A stretch of 64,000 nt of DNA from Candidatus Skiveiella danica (GTDB lineage: Bacteria > Pseudomonadota > Gammaproteobacteria > Burkholderiales > Burkholderiaceae_C): positions 310,001 to 374,000 of the forward strand of contig JADKHE010000002.1 of the NCBI GenBank assembly GCA_016721925.1, read 5' to 3'. This document shows positions 1 through 9,347 of the stretch, one piece after another. Within the stretch, counting starts at the first letter, position 1. Each line of letters begins with the position of its first letter. The translations under genes were made by a program, and so were the position numbers. Under the pieces are notes generated by a model that was not told where the DNA came from, searched no databases, and saw nothing but the letters and a program-made list of their open reading frames with translations.

Positions 1-153
1 AGATTTCAGGCAGATGGCTGAAATACATACAACTTCAATGTCTGATAATAAGACATATGATCCAAAGTTCATTGAAAATTCCAATGAAATCAAGGCTTTC
101 CAAGTTGGCATGATGCATGCACAGTCATGGCCAGCAACTACAGGAGACTTTTC

Positions 154-1344
154 ATGCAACGTCGTCAACTGATGGCTCTCGCGGTTCTGGCGGCTGCGAT
201 TGCAGCACCGGCCTTCAGCCAGTCCAAAGAAGTGAAGATCGCCGTCATCGCCAGCAAGACCGGCCCGCTGGAGGCCTATGCCAAGCAGACCATCGTCGGC
301 TTCAACATGGGTCTGGATTACGCCACGGGCGGCACGATGATGGTGGCCGGCAAGAAGCTGGTCGTGATCGAAAAGGACGACCAGGGCAAGCCGGACGTGG
401 GCAAGGCCGCGCTGGCCGCCGCCTACGGCGACGACAAGGCCGACATCGCGGTGGGCCCCACCGCCTCGCCGGTGGCTCTGGCCATGCTGCCCGTGGCCGA
501 GGAATACAAGAAGGTCCTGCTGGTCGAGCCGGCGGTGGCCGACTCGATCACCGGTGACAAGTGGAACAAGTACATCTTCCGTACCGGGCGCAACAGCTCG
601 CAGGACGCCGCCGCCAACGCCGCAGCCCTGGACAAGCCGGGCAACGTGATCGCCACGCTGGCCAATGACAACGCCTTCGGCCGCGACGGTGTCAAGGCCT
701 TCAAGGAATACATCAAGAAGGGCAAGTTCGTCCACGAGGAATACCTGCCGGCAGGCACCACCGATTTCACGGCCGGGCTGCAACGCCTGGTCGACAAGAT
801 GAAGGATCAGCCGGGCCGCAAGTATGTCTGGGTGGTCTGGGCCGGTGCACCGTCGCCCTTCAGCAAGTTCGCCGAGCTTGAGCTGCAAAAGCGATACGGC
901 ATCGAGATGGCCACCGGCGGCAACATCCTGCCCGCGATGGTGGCCTACAAGCAGTACCCCGGCATGGAAGGTGCGCTGTACTACTACTTCGGCATCCCGA
1001 AGAACAAGGTCAACGAATGGCTGGTGGCCAACCACTACAAGCAGTTCAAGGCACCGCCTGACTTCTTCACCGCCGGCGGCATGAGCGCGGCCATCGCCGT
1101 GGTGGAAGCACTGAAGAAGACCAATGGCGACGCCAGCGCGGCCAAGCTGATCCCGGCCATGGAAGGCATGAGCTTCGAGACGCCCAAGGGCAAGATGACC
1201 TTCCGCAAGGAAGACCACCAGGCCATGCAGGACATGTACCACTTCAAGATCAAGAACGATCCGGCCTTCGCCTGGGGCGTGCCCGAGCTGGTGCGCGAGA
1301 TCCCCGCCAGCGAAATGGACATTCCGATCCGCAACAAGCGCTGA
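154..1344 (+). CDS. Branched-chain amino acid-type ABC transporter substrate-binding protein
   Basis: Periplasmic ligand-binding subunit (Peripla_BP_6 / LivK-like fold) of the ABC importer encoded by the next four genes. The 396-residue protein begins with a Sec signal peptide: MQRRQ, a hydrophobic stretch LMALAVLAAAIAAPAF, and probable cleavage near residue 23 before QSKEVKIAV. I chose the ATG at 154 because AGGAGA lies just upstream; a start 27 bases earlier (127) would put polar residues ahead of the signal peptide. The ligand cannot be read from sequence: the family binds branched-chain amino acids, amides, urea or aromatic acids. The gene leads a transporter operon, and a nested hairpin follows its stop. 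Confidence 0.88.
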   Translation: MQRRQLMALAVLAAAIAAPAFSQSKEVKIAVIASKTGPLEAYAKQTIVGFNMGLDYATGGTMMVAGKKLVVIEKDDQGKPDVGKAALAAAYGDDKADIAVGPTASPVALAMLPVAEEYKKVLLVEPAVADSITGDKWNKYIFRTGRNSSQDAAANAAALDKPGNVIATLANDNAFGRDGVKAFKEYIKKGKFVHEEYLPAGTTDFTAGLQRLVDKMKDQPGRKYVWVVWAGAPSPFSKFAELELQKRYGIEMATGGNILPAMVAYKQYPGMEGALYYYFGIPKNKVNEWLVANHYKQFKAPPDFFTAGGMSAAIAVVEALKKTNGDASAAKLIPAMEGMSFETPKGKMTFRKEDHQAMQDMYHFKIKNDPAFAWGVPELVREIPASEMDIPIRNKR

Positions 1345-1379
1345 TGTTCGGCGCCTGCGCAGCGGCCATGCGTCGTTGC

Positions 1380-1432
1380 GCAGTGCGCGAGAACCTCACG
1401 TACTGGAGTTCGTTCCAGTCTCTGCGCACTGC
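1380..1432 (+). promoter_or_regulatory. Nested stem-loop between binding-protein and ATPase genes
   Basis: The outer arms GCAGTGCGCGAGA (1380-1392) and TCTCTGCGCACTGC (1419-1432) pair almost completely. The interior holds a second hairpin, ACTGGA / TTCCAGT around GTTCG. No T-run follows, so it is not a classical terminator. At this position in binding-protein-dependent ABC operons such structures often protect the upstream mRNA or attenuate downstream expression; that role is inferred. Confidence 0.5.
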
Positions 1433-1512
1433 CCGCTGTGCGCCCCCCACCTGACCCCTGCGCGCTGCGCCGCTCCCGTTCTTATTTTCTGGAACCTGCC
1501 GGGCTGGTTGCC

Positions 1513-2307
1513 ATGCTTCAAACCACAGATCTCACGATCCGCTTCGGTGGACACGTCGCGGTGAATGCCGTCTCGTGCCGCTTCGAACCGGGCACGCTGA
1601 CCGCCATCGTCGGCCCCAATGGTGCCGGCAAGACCACCTATTTCAACCTGATCTCAGGCCAGCTCAAGGCCTCGGCAGGCACGGTGAGTCTGAACGGGCG
1701 CGAGCTGTCCGGTCTGTCGGCGTCGGCCCGCACCCGGGCCGGCCTGGGACGCGCCTTCCAGCTGACCAACCTGTTTCCCAATCTCCCGGTGCTCGAGAAC
1801 GTGCGGCTGGCCGTGCAGGCTGCCCACGACGGCCCGCACCGACGCGGACTGAACCTGTGGAGCATCTGGAGCGACCACGCCGCGCTGACGCAGCGCGCGC
1901 ACGAGATCCTCGCGGCCGTCGCCATGTCCGACAAACAGGACACGCCTGTGTCGCGCCTGCCGCATGGCGACCAGCGCAAGCTCGAGGTGGCCTTGCTCAT
2001 GGCGCTGGACCCGCTGGTCTACATGTTCGACGAACCGACGGCCGGCATGAGCCACGACGAGGCGCCCGTCATCCTCGACCTGATCCGCGCGCTGAAGAAA
2101 GACAAGACCAAAACCATCCTTCTGGTGGAGCACAAGATGGACGTGGTGCGTGAACTGGCCGACCGCATCATCGTGCTGCACAACGGCGCGCTGGTGGCCG
2201 ATGGCGAGCCGGCCGAAGTGATCGCCTCGCCGGTGGTGCAGGAGGCGTATCTCGGTGTCGCCCCGCAGGCCGGCGCCACGCCAGTCCAGCATCAGGAGGC
2301 CGCATGA
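1513..2307 (+). CDS. livG: ABC transporter ATP-binding protein, LivG type
   Basis: First of two cytoplasmic ATPases that power the importer. It is 264 residues from ATG 1513 (MLQTTDLTIRFGG), the usual LivG length. Upstream in-frame codons encode an unlikely Pro/Arg-rich stretch and are excluded. Walker A is GPNGAGKTT; Walker B is VYMFDEPTAGMS; the signature region is LPHGDQRKLE instead of LSGGQ, a variant common in LivG proteins; the H-loop is LLVEHKMD. Its last four bases overlap the start of the next ATPase gene (ATGA), indicating translational coupling. Confidence 0.9.
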   Translation: MLQTTDLTIRFGGHVAVNAVSCRFEPGTLTAIVGPNGAGKTTYFNLISGQLKASAGTVSLNGRELSGLSASARTRAGLGRAFQLTNLFPNLPVLENVRLAVQAAHDGPHRRGLNLWSIWSDHAALTQRAHEILAAVAMSDKQDTPVSRLPHGDQRKLEVALLMALDPLVYMFDEPTAGMSHDEAPVILDLIRALKKDKTKTILLVEHKMDVVRELADRIIVLHNGALVADGEPAEVIASPVVQEAYLGVAPQAGATPVQHQEAA

Positions 2308-3029
2308 GCGACGCTCTTCTCACCCTCGAAGGCGTGCACACCCACATCGGGGCGTACCACATCCTGCATGGCGTGGACCTGGTTGTGCCGCGCGGCCAGC
2401 TCACCATGCTGCTGGGGCGCAACGGCGTCGGCAAGACCACGACGCTGCGCACCATCATGGGCCTGTGGCCCGCATCCAAGGGGCGCATCCGGTTCAACGG
2501 CCAGGACATCACCCGCTTGTCCACGCCGCAGATCGCCTGCCTGAACATCGCTTACGTGCCCGAGAACATGGGCATCTTCTCCGACCTGACCGTCCGCGAA
2601 AACATGCTGCTGGCCGCGCGCACAGCCAAGCGGGCCGAGCAGATGGATGACAAGCGCCTGCAGTGGATCTTCCAGCTGTTCCCGGCGGTGGAGAAGTTCT
2701 GGAACCACCCGGCGGGCAAGCTTTCGGGCGGGCAGAAGCAGATGCTGGCGGTGGCGCGCGCCATCGTGGAGCCGCGCGAACTGTTGATCGTGGACGAGCC
2801 GAGCAAGGGCCTGGCGCCGGCCATCATCAACAACATGATCGACGCGTTCGAGCAGCTCAAGGCCAGCGGCGTGACGATCCTTCTGGTCGAGCAGAACATC
2901 AACTTTGCCAAGCGGCTGGGCGACACGGTGGCGGTGATGGAGAACGGCGTTGTCGTCCATGCCGGCGCCATGCAGGCCTTCGCGCAGGACGAATCGCTGC
3001 AAACCTCGCTGCTGGGACTGGCGCTATGA
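2304..3029 (+). CDS. livF: ABC transporter ATP-binding protein, LivF type
   Basis: Second ATPase of the importer, 241 residues. Walker A GRNGVGKTT, canonical signature LSGGQKQMLAVARA, Walker B LLIVDEPSKGLAP and switch region LLVEQNINF are all intact; SKGLAP is typical of LivF. It overlaps livG by 4 bp. A copy of the dispersed CCCAGC/GCTAT element fills most of the 91-bp gap before the permease gene. Confidence 0.9.
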   Translation: MSDALLTLEGVHTHIGAYHILHGVDLVVPRGQLTMLLGRNGVGKTTTLRTIMGLWPASKGRIRFNGQDITRLSTPQIACLNIAYVPENMGIFSDLTVRENMLLAARTAKRAEQMDDKRLQWIFQLFPAVEKFWNHPAGKLSGGQKQMLAVARAIVEPRELLIVDEPSKGLAPAIINNMIDAFEQLKASGVTILLVEQNINFAKRLGDTVAVMENGVVVHAGAMQAFAQDESLQTSLLGLAL

Positions 3030-3037
3030 CGATTTTC

Positions 3038-3100
3038 ATGACAAATCCCTGCTCTCCCAGCGTCCTTCGGTCATCTGGCGCTATATTTTTTGAACGATTC
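3038..3100 (+). repeat. Dispersed element copy 1 (CCCAGC-N7-GGTC-N7-GCTAT)
   Basis: The core runs 3056-3084: CCCAGC, seven bases, GGTC, seven bases, GCTAT, then a T-rich tail. It sits in the livF-livH gap, same strand as the operon. Flanking parts of the element are weakly conserved here. Confidence 0.65.
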
Positions 3101-3120
3101 CCGGGTCGGGGAGGTGCGGC

Positions 3121-4104
3121 ATGAAGGCGCTCGACTTCGACTGGAAGCCCCTGGCCCTGGTGCCGCTGCTGGCCCTGGCTGCGTTGCCGCTGGTGGGCTC
3201 GGGTTCGACCTGGATCACGCTCACGGTGGCCGGCCTGGCCATGGGCATGATCATCTTCGTCATCGCCTCAGGCCTCACGCTGATCTTCGGCCTGATGGAC
3301 GTGCTGAACTTCGGGCATGGCGTCTTCATCGCCCTGGGCGCCTTTGTGGCCACCTCCGTGCTCGGCGCCATGGGCGACTGGACCGGCTCGCAGGAACTCT
3401 GGCGCAACCTGCTCGCGCTGCTGCCGGCGATGCTGGTGGCCATGCTGGTGGCTGGCGCGGTCGGCCTGGCGTTCGAACGCTTCATCGTGCGCCCGGTCTA
3501 TGGCCAGCACCTCAAGCAGATCCTGATCACGATGGGCGGCATGATCATCGGCGAGGAACTGATCAAGGTGATCTGGGGGCCGCAGCAGATTGCACTGCCG
3601 CTGCCTGAAGGCCTGCGCGGTTCGCTGCTGCTGGGCGACGCCGCGATCGAGAAGTACCGGCTGGTGTCGGTGTGCGTGGGCCTGCTGGTTTTCGCGCTGC
3701 TGGCCTGGACGCTGAACCGCACCAAGATCGGCCTGCTGATCCGCGCCGGCGTGCAGGACCGCGAGATGGTCGAGTCGATGGGCTACCGCATCCGGCGCCT
3801 GTTTGTGGGCGTGTTTGTGTTCGGCAGCGCGCTGGCGGGCCTGGGCGGCGTGATGTGGGGCCTGTACCAGCAAAGCGTCACGCCGCAGATGGGCGCGCAG
3901 GTCAACATCCTGATCTTCATCGTCATCATCATCGGCGGGCTGGGCTCCACCGGGGGCGCGCTGATCGGCTCGCTGCTGGTGGGCCTGATGGCCAACTACA
4001 CCGGCTTCGTCGCGCCCAAGGTGGCGCTGTTCTCCAACATCCTGCTGATGGTGGTGGTGCTGTTGTGGCGCCCGCAGGGCGTTTATCCGGTGGCGAACCG
4101 CTGA
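3121..4104 (+). CDS. livH: ABC transporter permease, LivH type
   Basis: Inner-membrane permease, 327 residues, with about eight hydrophobic segments. The family stretch FGLMDVLNFGHG (near residue 55) and a late GGLGSTGGALIGS glycine segment identify the LivH/BPD_transp_2 family. The start ATG follows GGGGAGG. It forms the transmembrane heterodimer with the livM product. Substrate specificity rests with the binding protein and is unknown. Confidence 0.9.
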   Translation: MKALDFDWKPLALVPLLALAALPLVGSGSTWITLTVAGLAMGMIIFVIASGLTLIFGLMDVLNFGHGVFIALGAFVATSVLGAMGDWTGSQELWRNLLALLPAMLVAMLVAGAVGLAFERFIVRPVYGQHLKQILITMGGMIIGEELIKVIWGPQQIALPLPEGLRGSLLLGDAAIEKYRLVSVCVGLLVFALLAWTLNRTKIGLLIRAGVQDREMVESMGYRIRRLFVGVFVFGSALAGLGGVMWGLYQQSVTPQMGAQVNILIFIVIIIGGLGSTGGALIGSLLVGLMANYTGFVAPKVALFSNILLMVVVLLWRPQGVYPVANR

Positions 4105-4113
4105 AGACCATGA

Positions 4114-4180
4114 CCCCCCCGCTCTTAATTTTTGGTTTTTTGGCCCCCCGGGGGGGGGGCTGCCGGGCGGCCCGGCGGGA
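4114..4180 (+). promoter_or_regulatory. GC homopolymer leader before livM
   Basis: The livH-livM gap contains C7 (4114-4120), a T/A-rich run, then C6 directly followed by G10 (4144-4159), then further GC-rich inverted sequence up to the ribosome-binding site GGGAGG. C7 can pair with the G run. G/C homopolymers of this length are slippage-prone. Whether it tunes livM translation is unknown. Confidence 0.35.
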
Positions 4181-4191
4181 GGCCGCTCACC

Positions 4192-5262
4192 ATGCTGAAC
4201 CGGATTCTTTCCAATGACCTGCCGCGCAGCCGCCTGCTGGCGGTGCTGCTCGCGGCCATCCTGCTGGGCCTGGCATTTGCGCCCTTCATCTTCCCGGGCG
4301 TCAAGGCGCTCAGCGTGGCGGCCAAGGTGCTGGTCTTCGTCGTGCTGGTGGCCAGCTTCGACCTTCTGCTGGGCTACACCGGCATCGTGAGCTTCGCGCA
4401 CACCATGTTCTTCGGCATCGGCGCCTACGGTATCGCCATGGCCAGCACCCGCCTGGGGCCGACTTGGGAGGCGCTGGCCATCGGCCTGGGCGCGTCGCTG
4501 GTGCTGTCCTTCGGGCTGTCGCTGGCCGTGGGCCTGTTCTCGCTGCGGGTGCGCGCGATCTTCTTTGCCATGATCACCCTGGCGGTGGCCGCGGCCTTCC
4601 AGACCTTCGCCTCGCAAATGTCGGACTTCACGGGCGGCGAGGACGGACTGAGCTTCAAGGTGCCCGAACTGCTGATGCCGAGCCACGAGTTCCTGGAGCA
4701 GCCCTTTCTGGGCGTGTCGGTCGACGGGCGGCTGCTGACCTACTACGGCCTGTTCGTGTGCGCGGTGGTCCTGATGCTGGCCATGCTGCGCATCGTCAAT
4801 TCACCTTTCGGCCGCGTGCTGCAGGCGATCCGCGAGAACGAGTTCCGCGCCGAGGCCATCGGCTACCGCGTGGTGGTGTACCGCACCACGTCGAGCGTGC
4901 TGTCGGCCCTGTTCGCCACGCTGGCCGGCGCCATGCTGGCCGTCTGGCTGCGCTACAACGGACCGGACACCTCGCTGTCTTTCGAAATCATGATGGACGT
5001 GCTGCTGATCGTCGTGATCGGCGGCATGGGCACGATCTACGGCGCGGCCATCGGCGCCGTGCTGTTCCTGATCGCCCAGAGCTACCTGCAGGACCTGCTG
5101 CGCCTGGGCAGCGAGGCTGCCTCCGGCGTCCCGATGCTGGCGGCCCTGCTCTCGCCTGACCGCTGGCTGCTGTGGCTCGGTCTGTTGTTCGTGTTGTCCG
5201 TCTACTACTTCCCGACCGGGGTGGTGGGCCGGCTGCGTGCATTGCGCGCGCCCACTGCCTGA
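4192..5262 (+). CDS. livM: ABC transporter permease, LivM type
   Basis: Second inner-membrane permease, 356 residues from ATG 4192, preceded by GGGAGG. The earlier in-frame start at 4132 would translate the G/C homopolymer into a Gly/Pro-rich leader and is rejected. LivM hallmarks are LLLGYTGIVSFAHTMFFGIGAYG near residue 60-80 and GGMGTIYGAAIGA near residue 280. It closes the transporter operon; the esterase begins 31 bp downstream and may be co-transcribed. Confidence 0.9.
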   Translation: MLNRILSNDLPRSRLLAVLLAAILLGLAFAPFIFPGVKALSVAAKVLVFVVLVASFDLLLGYTGIVSFAHTMFFGIGAYGIAMASTRLGPTWEALAIGLGASLVLSFGLSLAVGLFSLRVRAIFFAMITLAVAAAFQTFASQMSDFTGGEDGLSFKVPELLMPSHEFLEQPFLGVSVDGRLLTYYGLFVCAVVLMLAMLRIVNSPFGRVLQAIRENEFRAEAIGYRVVVYRTTSSVLSALFATLAGAMLAVWLRYNGPDTSLSFEIMMDVLLIVVIGGMGTIYGAAIGAVLFLIAQSYLQDLLRLGSEAASGVPMLAALLSPDRWLLWLGLLFVLSVYYFPTGVVGRLRALRAPTA

Positions 5263-5293
5263 ATTTCAACCCACCCAAGAGGAGACATCGGCG

Positions 5294-7066
5294 ATGACCA
5301 CTGAATCAGGAACCACGCTTTCTCACAAGCGGCCCACAGGCCTCAGGACCCGGGCAGCGGCCTGGGCAGGCGCCATCGGTGCCGCCCTGCTGCTCTCGGC
5401 GTGCGGCGACGGCGGCAACGACCCGCTGCTGCGCAAGACCCATCTGGGAGACATTCGCGGGGCCGTGGACATCGCCTCTGCAACCTACTCCTGGAAAGGC
5501 ATCCCCTATGCGAAAGCACCCGTGGGCGCGCTGCGCTGGCAGCCGCCGCAGGAACCCGAGGCATGGGCCACGCCCCGCACCACGACGGCTTTCGCCAATG
5601 CCTGCGCGCAGTACGGCCGCATCTACGGCCCCGGCAGCAACAACAAGCACGACGAAACCATCGCAACGACGCTGAACCAGGCCGTCGGCAGCGAAGACTG
5701 CCTGTACCTCAACGTCTGGCGTCCCGCCAGCAACGAGTCGAACCTGCCCGTCATCGTCTTCCTGCACGGCGGCAGCAACGTCTCGGGCTACACCGCCGAC
5801 CCCATGTATGACGGCGCGGCCTTGGCCAGGACCGCCAACGCGATCGTGGTCACGCCCAACTTCCGGCTGGGCATTCTGGGGTTCATGAATCTGCCGCAGC
5901 TCAAGACGGGCGACGCGTCCACAGACTCCGGCAACTTCACGATGCTCGACAGCATCAAGGCGCTGCAGTTCGTGCGCACCAATTCCTCCTCCTTCGGCGG
6001 CAATCCGGACAACGTCACGGTGGTGGGCCAGTCCGCCGGCGCGATCAACGTCTGGGCGCTGCAGACGTCGCCGCTGATGACGGCCGCCAATCCGAAGCTG
6101 TTCCACCGCGTGATGCCCCTGTCGGGCGGCATTTCGCTGGCGACCAACCTGCCAGCCGGCAGCCTGCCCACCTTGAACCCGGCATCGGTGTACCTGGCCC
6201 AGGGCAACGCGCTGCTGCAAAACCTGGTGATCGGTGACGGCCTGGCGACCGATACCGCCTCGGCCAACACCTACATCGCCAGCCGGACCCACGCGCAGAT
6301 CGCGGATTACGTGCGCAGCAAGTCGCCCTCGCAGCTGTTCACCACGCTGCTCACCCGCCTGGCCGCTCTGGGCCTTGCCGGATCGGGCCCGATTCCCGAT
6401 GGCGCGGTCGTGGCGAGCGACCCGATCGGCGCGATCAATGCGGGCAACTATGTGAAGGTGCCGGTGCTCGCGGGCAACACGCGGGACGAAGGCAAGTTGT
6501 TCCCCTCGTTCCTGCCGCTCGTGGGCGGCACGGGCAATGCCCGCCTGGTGACGGACGCGCAACTGTTCACCAACCACTTCAGCTACAACCCGAACGCCGC
6601 CGCCCAGACCACGGTGGAGCAGTGGATCGCTCCGACCTACCTGCCGGTGAGCGCGCCGACCACGGGCTTCACGGCCCGCGCGGAGTCGCTCAACCGCATC
6701 TTCTTCCTGAACAGCCGGGACAACGTGCTGAACGCGTTGAAGACGAAGCAGGAGAACGTCTGGTACTACCGTTTCGATTGGGACAAGCAACCGGCCCCGT
6801 GGAACGACATCTACGGCGCGGTGCACGTGGTCGACTTGCCCTTCATCTTCGGCAACTTCGGACCGTCGCTGTTCAGCAACGTCTGGTTCAGCACGGCGAA
6901 TCGCCCTGGCCGGGTTGAACTCTCGAACGCGATGATGCAGACGATTTCGAGCTTCGCGCGCAACGGCGACCCGAACCATGCAGCGCTGGGCGCTTCCTGG
7001 GCCCCATGGCCGCGCACGATGGTGTTCGACGCGAGCCTTGGCGCCAAGTCGATCCGCGCCGAGTAA
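5294..7066 (+). CDS. Carboxylesterase type B lipoprotein
   Basis: Predicted 590-residue exported esterase of the carboxylesterase/lipase type B family, hydrolysing carboxylic esters. The N-terminus has a Tat/Sec-like charged region, a hydrophobic core and the lipobox LLSAC with lipidation Cys37. The catalytic Ser247 lies in GQSAG, the oxyanion loop is HGGSN, and the likely catalytic His511 lies in AVHVVDLPFIFG. Start ATG 5294 follows AGAGGAGA. It directly follows the ABC genes and precedes another hydrolase, so the cluster may release and import an ester-derived acid. That link is inference; no substrate can be named. Confidence 0.8.
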   Translation: MTTESGTTLSHKRPTGLRTRAAAWAGAIGAALLLSACGDGGNDPLLRKTHLGDIRGAVDIASATYSWKGIPYAKAPVGALRWQPPQEPEAWATPRTTTAFANACAQYGRIYGPGSNNKHDETIATTLNQAVGSEDCLYLNVWRPASNESNLPVIVFLHGGSNVSGYTADPMYDGAALARTANAIVVTPNFRLGILGFMNLPQLKTGDASTDSGNFTMLDSIKALQFVRTNSSSFGGNPDNVTVVGQSAGAINVWALQTSPLMTAANPKLFHRVMPLSGGISLATNLPAGSLPTLNPASVYLAQGNALLQNLVIGDGLATDTASANTYIASRTHAQIADYVRSKSPSQLFTTLLTRLAALGLAGSGPIPDGAVVASDPIGAINAGNYVKVPVLAGNTRDEGKLFPSFLPLVGGTGNARLVTDAQLFTNHFSYNPNAAAQTTVEQWIAPTYLPVSAPTTGFTARAESLNRIFFLNSRDNVLNALKTKQENVWYYRFDWDKQPAPWNDIYGAVHVVDLPFIFGNFGPSLFSNVWFSTANRPGRVELSNAMMQTISSFARNGDPNHAALGASWAPWPRTMVFDASLGAKSIRAE

Positions 7067-7162
7067 GCCCTTTGCGCCGGGCCGGGCCCGACAAGGCCCG
7101 GCGCAAGTTGCCGAAGCAGCACCGCGCGGCATGCCACAGATCAGAACAAGGAGGATTACTCC

Positions 7163-8032
7163 ATGCCATACACCTCACACTACCTGACCTGCGCCGGACG
7201 CGAGATCCATTTCACCGAATGGGGCGCGGGCAGCGCCGGCACCGTGATCGCCTGGCATGGCCTGGCCCGCACCGGGCGCGACATGGACGAACTGGCCGAG
7301 CACCTGAGCCAGCGCGGCTGGCGCGTGATCTGCCCTGACACGCTGGGCCGCGGCCTTTCGCAGTGGAGCCCGGACCCGAAGCACGAATACTGCCTGGCGT
7401 TCTACGCCCGCCTGGCGCGTGAGCTGCTGGACCAGCTCGGCATCGCGTCCACCCATTGGGTCGGCACCTCGATGGGCGGCGCCATCGGCATGGTGTGCGC
7501 GTCGGGCTATTTCGAGCCTTCGCTCAAGGGACGCATCCGCAGCCTGGTGCTGAACGACAACGCGCCGCAACTGGCGCAGCCCGCCATCGAGCGCATCAAG
7601 GCCTACGCGGGCAGCCCGCCGGCATTTGCCACGGTGCTGGAGCTCGAAGCCTTCTTCCGCCAGGTGTACGCGCCCTATGGCTGGCTGAGCGATGCGCAAT
7701 GGCGCCGCCTGACCGAGACCTCGACGCGCCGCCTGCCCGATGGCCGCGTCACGCCGCATTACGACCCGGCCATGGTGCGCCAGTTCACCGACCACCCGGA
7801 CGATTACCGGATCTGGGACCACTACGACGCGCTGGAGATTCCGGTGCTGTGCCTGCGAGGTGCGGTGAGCGACCTCGTGCTGCCCGAGACCATCGCCGAG
7901 ATGCAGCGCCGCGGCCCGGCCCTGCGCGGGCAGCTGCAGGTGGTGGAGGTGCCCGGCTGCGGCCATGCGCCCGCGCTGAACGTGCCCGATCAGCTGGAGC
8001 AGGTGACGGTTTTCATCGAAGCGTCGGCCTGA
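7163..8032 (+). CDS. Alpha/beta-fold hydrolase
   Basis: Cytoplasmic serine hydrolase of 289 residues with no signal peptide. The triad can be placed: Ser103 in GTSMGG, Asp237 in AVSDLVL and His268 in GCGHAPAL; an HG oxyanion motif (WHGLARTG) is near residue 32. A strong ribosome-binding site AAGGAGG precedes the ATG. It lies 96 bp after the esterase, on the same strand. Family members cleave esters, C-C bonds or lactones; the reaction here is undetermined. Confidence 0.8.
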   Translation: MPYTSHYLTCAGREIHFTEWGAGSAGTVIAWHGLARTGRDMDELAEHLSQRGWRVICPDTLGRGLSQWSPDPKHEYCLAFYARLARELLDQLGIASTHWVGTSMGGAIGMVCASGYFEPSLKGRIRSLVLNDNAPQLAQPAIERIKAYAGSPPAFATVLELEAFFRQVYAPYGWLSDAQWRRLTETSTRRLPDGRVTPHYDPAMVRQFTDHPDDYRIWDHYDALEIPVLCLRGAVSDLVLPETIAEMQRRGPALRGQLQVVEVPGCGHAPALNVPDQLEQVTVFIEASA

Positions 8033-8109
8033 ACAGCCGTCTTTGCGAAAAAGGCGGGTGGCGGATCCGCACCGTGCCCGAAACCGGCGTGTGACCGTCC
8101 CGGCGTCAC

Positions 8110-8178
8110 CTTTTTTGGACCAAATTGGCGATTTCCCAGCGTCAAATGGTCATGAATAGCTACTGTTTCAGGAGTGAT
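8110..8178 (+). repeat. Dispersed element copy 2
   Basis: One of the best-preserved copies. A TTTTTTGGACCAAATTGGC lead is followed by CCCAGC at 8135, GGTC in register, GCTAC at 8159 and an AGGAGTGATT tail. It lies in the convergent gap between the hydrolase and hemH. Confidence 0.8.
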
Positions 8179-8186
8179 TCGCAGCC

Positions 8187-9278
8187 TCAGCGCGACGCCC
8201 CCGCCGCCAGCGCCGCCGCGCGCGAGGCGGCCAGCGCGGCCTCATCCGGCTTGTCTCGGGTGGGCCATCCGGCGAGGTGGCGCTCGGCGATGGTGGCCAG
8301 CGCGGTGATCCAGGCGTCGCTGTCGTTCAGGCAAGCGATGTAGTCAAAGCTCTGGCCCCCCGCGTGCAGGAAGGCCTCGCGCGCCTCCTGGGCGATCTCC
8401 TCCAGCGTTTCCAGGCAGTCGCCGGTGAAGCCGGGGCAGATCACCTGCACCGACTTCACGCCGCCCTGTGCCAGCGCCACCAGCGTCGGCTCGGTGTAGG
8501 GCTGCAGCCATTTCGCCTTGCCGAAGCGCGACTGGAAGGTCACGCGGTAGCGGTCCTTGGCCAGCCCCAGGCGCTCGGCCAGCAGGCGGGCGGTTTTCAG
8601 GCACTCGCAGTGGTAGGGGTCCCCCAGGTGCAGCGTGCGCTCAGGCACGCCGTGAAAGCTCATCACCAGCTGCTCGGCCTGGCCGTTCTTCATCCAGTGG
8701 TCGCGCACCCGCCGCGCCAGAGCGTCGATGTAGCCGGGGTCGTCGTGGTAGCGGTTGACGAAGCGCAGCTCGGGCACATGGCGCTGGCGCCCGGCCCAGG
8801 CGTATACGGCGTCGAACACGCTGGCCGTGGTGGTGCCGCTGTATTGCGGGTACAGCGGCACGATCAGGATGCGGGTGGCGCCTTCGGCCTTGAGTTGGTC
8901 CAGCTCGCTGGCGATCGACGGGTTGCCGTAGCGCATCGCATAGCGCACCGTGAGCAGATGCCCACGCTCGCCCAGCCAGCCGCGTAGCAGGGTGGCCTGC
9001 TTGGACGTCCACACCTTCAGCGGCGAGCCCTCGGGCGTCCAGATCGAGGCGTATTTCCTGGCCGATTTGGCGGGGCGGGTGCGCAGGATGATGCCGTGCA
9101 GGATCAGCCGCCAGATGGGGCGGGGAATCTCCACCACCCGGTGGTCGCCCAGGAACTCGGCCAGGTAGCGGCGCAAGGCGGGCGCGGTGGGCTCGTCGGG
9201 CGTGCCCAGGTTGCACAGCAGCACGGCGGTGCGCTCGGCCTGGCCATGCTGGAAGGCGGGTTCTTTTTTAAACGGCAT
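8187..9278 (-). CDS. hemH: Ferrochelatase
   Basis: Inserts Fe2+ into protoporphyrin IX, the last step of protoheme synthesis. 363 residues from ATG at 9278 (MPFKKEPAF), preceded on the minus strand by GGGAGA; a much longer in-frame upstream extension runs antisense through the HAD gene and is not real. Family signatures: LLCNLGTPDEPTAP at the N-terminus, PLYPQYSGTTTASVFD, and SFHGVPERTLHLGDPY containing the conserved His. The length is normal for proteobacterial HemH. It is divergent from the HAD gene across 69 bp. Confidence 0.95.
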   Translation of the reverse strand: MPFKKEPAFQHGQAERTAVLLCNLGTPDEPTAPALRRYLAEFLGDHRVVEIPRPIWRLILHGIILRTRPAKSARKYASIWTPEGSPLKVWTSKQATLLRGWLGERGHLLTVRYAMRYGNPSIASELDQLKAEGATRILIVPLYPQYSGTTTASVFDAVYAWAGRQRHVPELRFVNRYHDDPGYIDALARRVRDHWMKNGQAEQLVMSFHGVPERTLHLGDPYHCECLKTARLLAERLGLAKDRYRVTFQSRFGKAKWLQPYTEPTLVALAQGGVKSVQVICPGFTGDCLETLEEIAQEAREAFLHAGGQSFDYIACLNDSDAWITALATIAERHLAGWPTRDKPDEAALAASRAAALAAGASR

Positions 9279-9347
9279 GCGGTATTCTCCCGCAAGCCCT
9301 TTCACCCGCGCGGCGCGCGCCCTTTTTGCCCAGCCTTGCCTACGCCC

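Noticed and set aside
5306..7132. 608-codon open frame antisense to the carboxylesterase
   Set aside because: High-GC antisense shadow: Arg/His/Ala-rich, no domain, while the plus strand encodes a complete esterase.
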